Shown here in pieces: positions 60,585-64,000 of a DNA stretch of 64,000 nucleotides. A program made the position numbers and the translations under genes. The DNA lies in contig JADQAZ010000002.1 of the NCBI GenBank assembly GCA_018524345.1, forward strand, positions 992,001-1,056,000, read 5' to 3'. The DNA comes from Harenicola maris (GTDB taxonomy: Bacteria > Pseudomonadota > Alphaproteobacteria > Rhodobacterales > Rhodobacteraceae). The number at the start of each line of letters is the position of its first letter. Positions within the stretch are counted from its first letter, which is position 1. The notes beneath the pieces are model-generated. The model was not told the DNA's origin. It did no database searches and saw only the letters and a list, made by a program, of their open reading frames with translations.

Positions 60585-60660
60585 CGGATTTTCGACCTGA
60601 AAACAGCGCATTAACCCCGATTCGCCTTGAATTGCGCATTTCGCCGGCCTCGGGGCGCAC

Positions 60661-61281
60661 TCACCCCTCCAGATGCTGCGCCGAAATCGCGGTGAACCAG
60701 TCCACGATGTCCTGAGAAGGGACCTGCCCCGTGAACCCCTCAAGGTAGCCGGGCAGGCGGCCCATGCGCACCTCCATGGTCTCCTGCACCTCCAGCGCGT
60801 GATAGCCAAGCTGCATGAAATAGATCATCCGCGCGCGCCAGTCCGCCTCCACCGCGCCGCAGCCATGGCGCATGAACATCGCCTCCAGCGCCGCCAGCCG
60901 CGCCTGATCCGCCGCATCCACCCGCGCCCGCACCTCGGCATCCTGCCGCGCCCAAGCCCGCACCGCAAAATCAAGGCCACGGTCGAACAATCCGGGGTCA
61001 ATGAAACACCGGAAAAAGTTGCAAGCCGCCTCGTTTATACAGCCCGCCTCCAGCCCGCATTGGCTGGTGATAGAGCGCGTATTGCGCTCCTCCCAATGAT
61101 CCAGCAGGGCGGCCAAAAGCTCGTCCCGATTGGTGAAATACCAATAAAAACTGGAGCGCGAGACCCCAAGCTCCGAGGCCAAAGCCAAGACCTTCACCGT
61201 ATCGACCCCCTCGCGCACAAGGGCCCCCTGCGCCGCGTTCAGCCAATCCTCCCGGGTCGCTTTGATATGTCCGTCGGCCAT
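60661..61281 (-). CDS. TetR/AcrR family transcriptional regulator
   Basis: A 206-residue repressor-type protein. Helix-turn-helix at about 10-55 with VLALASELGVSRSSFYWYF, followed by the all-helical ligand domain. It starts two bases after the stop of the mttB-like gene and reads in the same direction, so it is the last gene of the methyltransferase operon and probably controls that operon in response to a methylated amine or betaine. This is inferred from position. Confidence 0.92.
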   Translation of the reverse strand: MADGHIKATREDWLNAAQGALVREGVDTVKVLALASELGVSRSSFYWYFTNRDELLAALLDHWEERNTRSITSQCGLEAGCINEAACNFFRCFIDPGLFDRGLDFAVRAWARQDAEVRARVDAADQARLAALEAMFMRHGCGAVEADWRARMIYFMQLGYHALEVQETMEVRMGRLPGYLEGFTGQVPSQDIVDWFTAISAQHLEG

Positions 61282-61283
61282 CT

Positions 61284-62789
61284 CTAACTTTCTGGCGGGG
61301 CACCGCCCGCGGCGCTGCGTTTGGCGATATATGCCTGCAATGCGGCCAGCTTGTCACCATCGACGTCCGGCCCCTTGCCCTCGGCCAGTATCCTTTGCCA
61401 AACCCCCGTCGCCCGCTCATTCGCGCCCTGCGCGCCGCGCTCGGTCCATGTGCCGAAGTTGTTGTATTCATGGACAATCGGCTCGTAAAACTCGGTGTTG
61501 TAACGGGCCATGGTCTGGGCCGCGGCAAAGAAATGCCCGCTCGGCTCCACCTCGCGCAGGGCGTCAAACCCGATCTCCTCCGGCCCCGCCTTGGCCCCGC
61601 CGCACAGCTCCGCAATCATGTTCAGAACCTCGGCGTCAGTGACCAGCTTTTCATAGGACACACTCAGCCCCCCCTCCAGCCAGCCCGCCGAATGAATGAT
61701 CACCGTCGCCCCCGCCATCAGACAGCCCCAAAGGCCCATCTGGTTCTCGTTCGCCGCCTGCACATCATTGAGGTTGGAGGCAGACCCGGCCGCCGACCGC
61801 CAAGGCAACCCCGTAAGCCGCGCCATCTGCCCCGCCGCAAGCGAGGCCTGAAAATGCGAGGGCGTGCCAAAGGCGGGGGAGCCGGAGCGCATATCCACAT
61901 TGCTGGTAAAGGTGCCATAACACACCGGCGCTCCGGGCCGGGCCAATTGCGTCAGGGTGATCGCGGTCAGGGCCTCCATATGGCTCAGCGTGATCGCCCC
62001 CGCCACGGTGATCGGCGCCATGGCCCCCATCAGGGTAAAGGGGGTGACGATGGCAAGCTGCCCATGCTTGGCAAAGTCGATCAGCCCCTGCGCCATAGGG
62101 ATATCAAGGGTGCGCGGGCTGTTGGTATTGACGATGGTATAGGCATGGGGACAGGCCTCGAACGCCTCGGCCGAAACCCCGCGAAACGCCGAAAGCATCT
62201 CGAAACTCTCCATCACCTGCGGCGTCCCGCGCGAGAAGACAAAGGGGAACTTGTCCGAATGGGCCATCTGGGTTTCAAGGGTAAAGTAATGGCGCAGCTC
62301 CACCGGCACATCCTGCGGCTCGATCAGCGGGGCCACCATCTGGAACACGTCGAAATGCTGGGTCAGGCGCACCAACTCGCCAAAATCCCGCGCCGATCCC
62401 GGCCTGCGCCCGCGCGTCAGGTCCGTGGCATGGGGCGCCCCCGCGCCGGGTTGAAAGGTGAGGGAGCCAAGCTCCAGCGTCACATCGCGCTTCGCCGCTC
62501 CCGCACGGCAGTGGATCGACTTGGGCGCAGAGGCAAGCGCCGCCTCCACCATATCGCGCCCGATGAACACCATCTCGTCTTCCACCCGCGCCCCGCCCTT
62601 GGCAAACAGGGCCCGCGCCTCGGGCAGCAGAACCTTCATCCCCAGCTCTTCCAACGACCGCAAAGCGGTCTCATGCATCGCCGCCGCCTCATCGGCAGAG
62701 AAGACCTCCATCGGCGGAAAGGGATTGCGCAGCTGCCGGTAGTTCACATTGCGAACGACCGGCGCCTTGGCACGGCTGCGGCGGGCCAT
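61284..62789 (-). CDS. MttB-like (trimethylamine methyltransferase family) protein, non-pyrrolysine type
   Basis: A 501-residue TIM-barrel methyltransferase. Family segments: PPMEVFSADEAAAMHETALR, HFDVFQMVAPLIEPQDVP and CYGTFTSNVDMRSGSPAFGTP, then NENQMGLWGCLMAGATVIIH. The archaeal TMA enzyme uses an in-frame amber codon for pyrrolysine; here the frame has none, so it belongs to the large non-Pyl group whose known members (MtgB and others) demethylate glycine betaine, proline betaine or carnitine. Partner corrinoid protein is not encoded in the window. One-base overlap with the upstream GcvT-like oxidoreductase gene (TGATG). Confidence 0.9.
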   Translation of the reverse strand: MARRSRAKAPVVRNVNYRQLRNPFPPMEVFSADEAAAMHETALRSLEELGMKVLLPEARALFAKGGARVEDEMVFIGRDMVEAALASAPKSIHCRAGAAKRDVTLELGSLTFQPGAGAPHATDLTRGRRPGSARDFGELVRLTQHFDVFQMVAPLIEPQDVPVELRHYFTLETQMAHSDKFPFVFSRGTPQVMESFEMLSAFRGVSAEAFEACPHAYTIVNTNSPRTLDIPMAQGLIDFAKHGQLAIVTPFTLMGAMAPITVAGAITLSHMEALTAITLTQLARPGAPVCYGTFTSNVDMRSGSPAFGTPSHFQASLAAGQMARLTGLPWRSAAGSASNLNDVQAANENQMGLWGCLMAGATVIIHSAGWLEGGLSVSYEKLVTDAEVLNMIAELCGGAKAGPEEIGFDALREVEPSGHFFAAAQTMARYNTEFYEPIVHEYNNFGTWTERGAQGANERATGVWQRILAEGKGPDVDGDKLAALQAYIAKRSAAGGAPPES

Positions 62790-64000
62790 CAGGCCCGCAT
62801 CGCCTTGCCCGCGGGATCATAGGGCGAGGGCGCAATCACCGTCGCGCCGCGTTCCACCCCGACGATATGCACCGAAAGCGCGGTCCCCTCATCGGACAGG
62901 TCCGCATCAATCAGGGCCATGGCATAGGACTTGCCCAGCCAATGGCCAAAGCCGCCCGAGGTCACGAACCCCACCTTGCGGCCGCCGCTCCAAACTGGCT
63001 CATAGCCGCTGGCATCGGCCCCCTCGGCCTCTACCTCAAGGGTCACGATCCGCCGGACAGGCCCCGCGCCGTCCTTCTCCGCAAGGGCGGCCTCGCGCCC
63101 CACAAAGGCGGGCTTTGACCAGTCAATCCAACGATCCATCCCCGTCTCGGCGGCGGTGTAACCTTGGGTGAACTCGGCGCTCCAGATGCCAAAGCTCTTC
63201 TCCAGCCGCAGGGACAACAGCGCGTTAAAACCGATCTCCCGCAGGCCCAGATCCGCCCCCGCCTCAAGCAACTGCCTGCGAAGCCCGATATGCTCGGCCG
63301 CAGAGCAATGGATCTCATATCCAAGCTCCCCGGTCACAGACAGCCGCCCCACCTTGGCACGGATCAACCCCACATCCATCTCGGCGCAGCCCATAAACGG
63401 CAGGGCCACAGGCCCGTCCGTCACACGCTCCAGCACCTTGGTGGCATTGGGGCCGGACAGGGAAAACCCGACAACCGCATCAGACAGATCGCGGACCTCG
63501 ACATCCGCCATCATATGATCCGCGAACCAGCGTTTGTGCCAATCGCGCAGATAGTAGGACCCCATGATCCACCACGTCCCGTCGCCCCAGTTGAACACCG
63601 TCAGGTCGCCCTTCAGCTTGCCGTCCTCCGACAGCATCGGCGCCAGCCGCGCCCGCCCCGGCGCAGGCAGCTTGGAGGCCATGACATGATCCAGCCACGC
63701 CCGCGCCCCTTGCCCCGAAACCTCGAACCGCGAGAAGCCCGAAATATCCAGCAACCCCACGTTCTCACGCACCGCGCGGCATTCCTCGGCCACGAAGTCA
63801 AAGGCGTTTGACCGGCGCAGCGAGGGCACCTCCTCGAACCCCTCGGGCGCGAAATACAAAGGCACCTCCAGCCCGTAGCTCACACCCCAGCGGCACCCCG
63901 CCGCCGTCATATCACTATAGGCAGGCGCCATTTTCAGGGGCCGCCCCGCGGGCAACTGCTCGTTGGGATAGGTCATGATGAACCGGCGGGAATAGAACTG
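62789..64000 (-). CDS. FAD-dependent oxidoreductase with GcvT domains (dimethylglycine/sarcosine dehydrogenase-like), truncated by window edge
   Basis: The C-terminal 403 residues are visible; the frame is open through the right edge, so the N-terminal FAD-binding domain lies outside. The visible part is the GcvT-like folate-binding region: RPLKMAPAYSDMTAAGCRWG, LLDISGFSRFEVSGQGARAWL, VGFSLSGPNATKVLERVTDG, VTGELGYEIHCSAAEH and the C-terminal beta barrel GFVTSGGFGHWLGKSYAMALI. Enzymes of this type oxidatively remove methyl groups from dimethylglycine or sarcosine and pass them to tetrahydrofolate, which suits the adjacent MttB-like gene. Confidence 0.9.
   Translation of the reverse strand, partial: QFYSRRFIMTYPNEQLPAGRPLKMAPAYSDMTAAGCRWGVSYGLEVPLYFAPEGFEEVPSLRRSNAFDFVAEECRAVRENVGLLDISGFSRFEVSGQGARAWLDHVMASKLPAPGRARLAPMLSEDGKLKGDLTVFNWGDGTWWIMGSYYLRDWHKRWFADHMMADVEVRDLSDAVVGFSLSGPNATKVLERVTDGPVALPFMGCAEMDVGLIRAKVGRLSVTGELGYEIHCSAAEHIGLRRQLLEAGADLGLREIGFNALLSLRLEKSFGIWSAEFTQGYTAAETGMDRWIDWSKPAFVGREAALAEKDGAGPVRRIVTLEVEAEGADASGYEPVWSGGRKVGFVTSGGFGHWLGKSYAMALIDADLSDEGTALSVHIVGVERGATVIAPSPYDPAGKAMRA

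Noticed and set aside
60204-60614. Plus-strand open frame of 136 codons
   Set aside because: It runs antisense across the cobalamin riboswitch and the TGTGCAT repeats; no protein similarity is apparent.
1-64000. CRISPR arrays, tRNA or rRNA genes, insertion sequences
   Set aside because: No spaced direct-repeat array, clover-leaf candidate, rRNA segment or transposase frame was recognised by reading; a tRNA or covariance-model scan could still find one.

Overview
The window is GC-rich DNA with densely packed, mostly overlapping genes (ATGA and TGATG junctions throughout). Gene content points to an alphaproteobacterium of the Rhodobacterales (Rhodobacter/roseobacter type): an RpoE-ChrR (ECF11-type) sigma/anti-sigma pair divergent from a lipid-modification operon, a TAXI-type TRAP transporter, an ANTAR-controlled nitrate assimilation operon, a B12 riboswitch, and an MttB/dimethylglycine-dehydrogenase-like methylamine module. 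The assignment is inference from gene content.

Left part (1-18.7 kb). A peptide-type ABC transporter (two permeases, one complete and one truncated ATPase) reads leftward behind an XRE-cupin regulator that has a palindromic operator-like site in its leader. A decayed siderophore-interacting-protein gene follows. Next is a five-gene leftward operon (FAD oxidoreductase, DUF1365, cyclopropane-synthase-like methyltransferase, SDR, DUF2177) divergent from rpoE-chrR; both directions carry the same promoter motif (TGATCC-N18-TATCYG), which also decides two start codons. After a LysR/GST/flavin-oxidoreductase stretch comes a two-gene membrane system: a TIR-transmembrane-beta-propeller protein translationally coupled to a transmembrane TrkA-N/RyR protein. 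This is my main candidate for an undescribed (probably defence or nucleotide-signalling) system.

Middle (18.8-41.9 kb). This is a large acyl-CoA catabolic region with IclR and LysR regulators. The leftward arm (SDR; acyl-CoA dehydrogenase, family III CoA-transferase, FAS1-like dehydratase, HpcH/HpaI lyase) resembles mesaconate/itaconate-type activation, hydration and C-C cleavage. The rightward arm holds an acyl-CoA dehydrogenase, hotdog thioesterase, OB-fold/thiolase pair, ADP-forming acyl-CoA synthetase, MaoC hydratase, enoyl-CoA hydratase and a membrane carrier. Then a LysR-controlled unit carries a TAXI-TRAP transporter, class I CoA-transferase (two subunits), a second CoA-ester lyase, a nitronate monooxygenase and an MmgE/PrpD protein. 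The true substrates are not determinable from sequence alone.

Right part (42-64 kb). A complete assimilatory nitrate reduction locus: nasT-nasS regulators, a leader RNA with two A1/G4 hexaloop hairpins overlapping an intrinsic terminator, a nitrate ABC transporter, a tandem-GAF protein, nirB, nirD, nasA, a TrpD2-like protein and cysG. A DUF2798 gene follows. Leftward lies a BtuCDF-type transporter behind a cobalamin riboswitch, with a 22-codon ORF coupled to the ATPase gene and an 11-bp-period TGTGCAT array upstream. The window ends in a leftward tetR, mttB-like and dimethylglycine-dehydrogenase-like operon that runs off the right edge.
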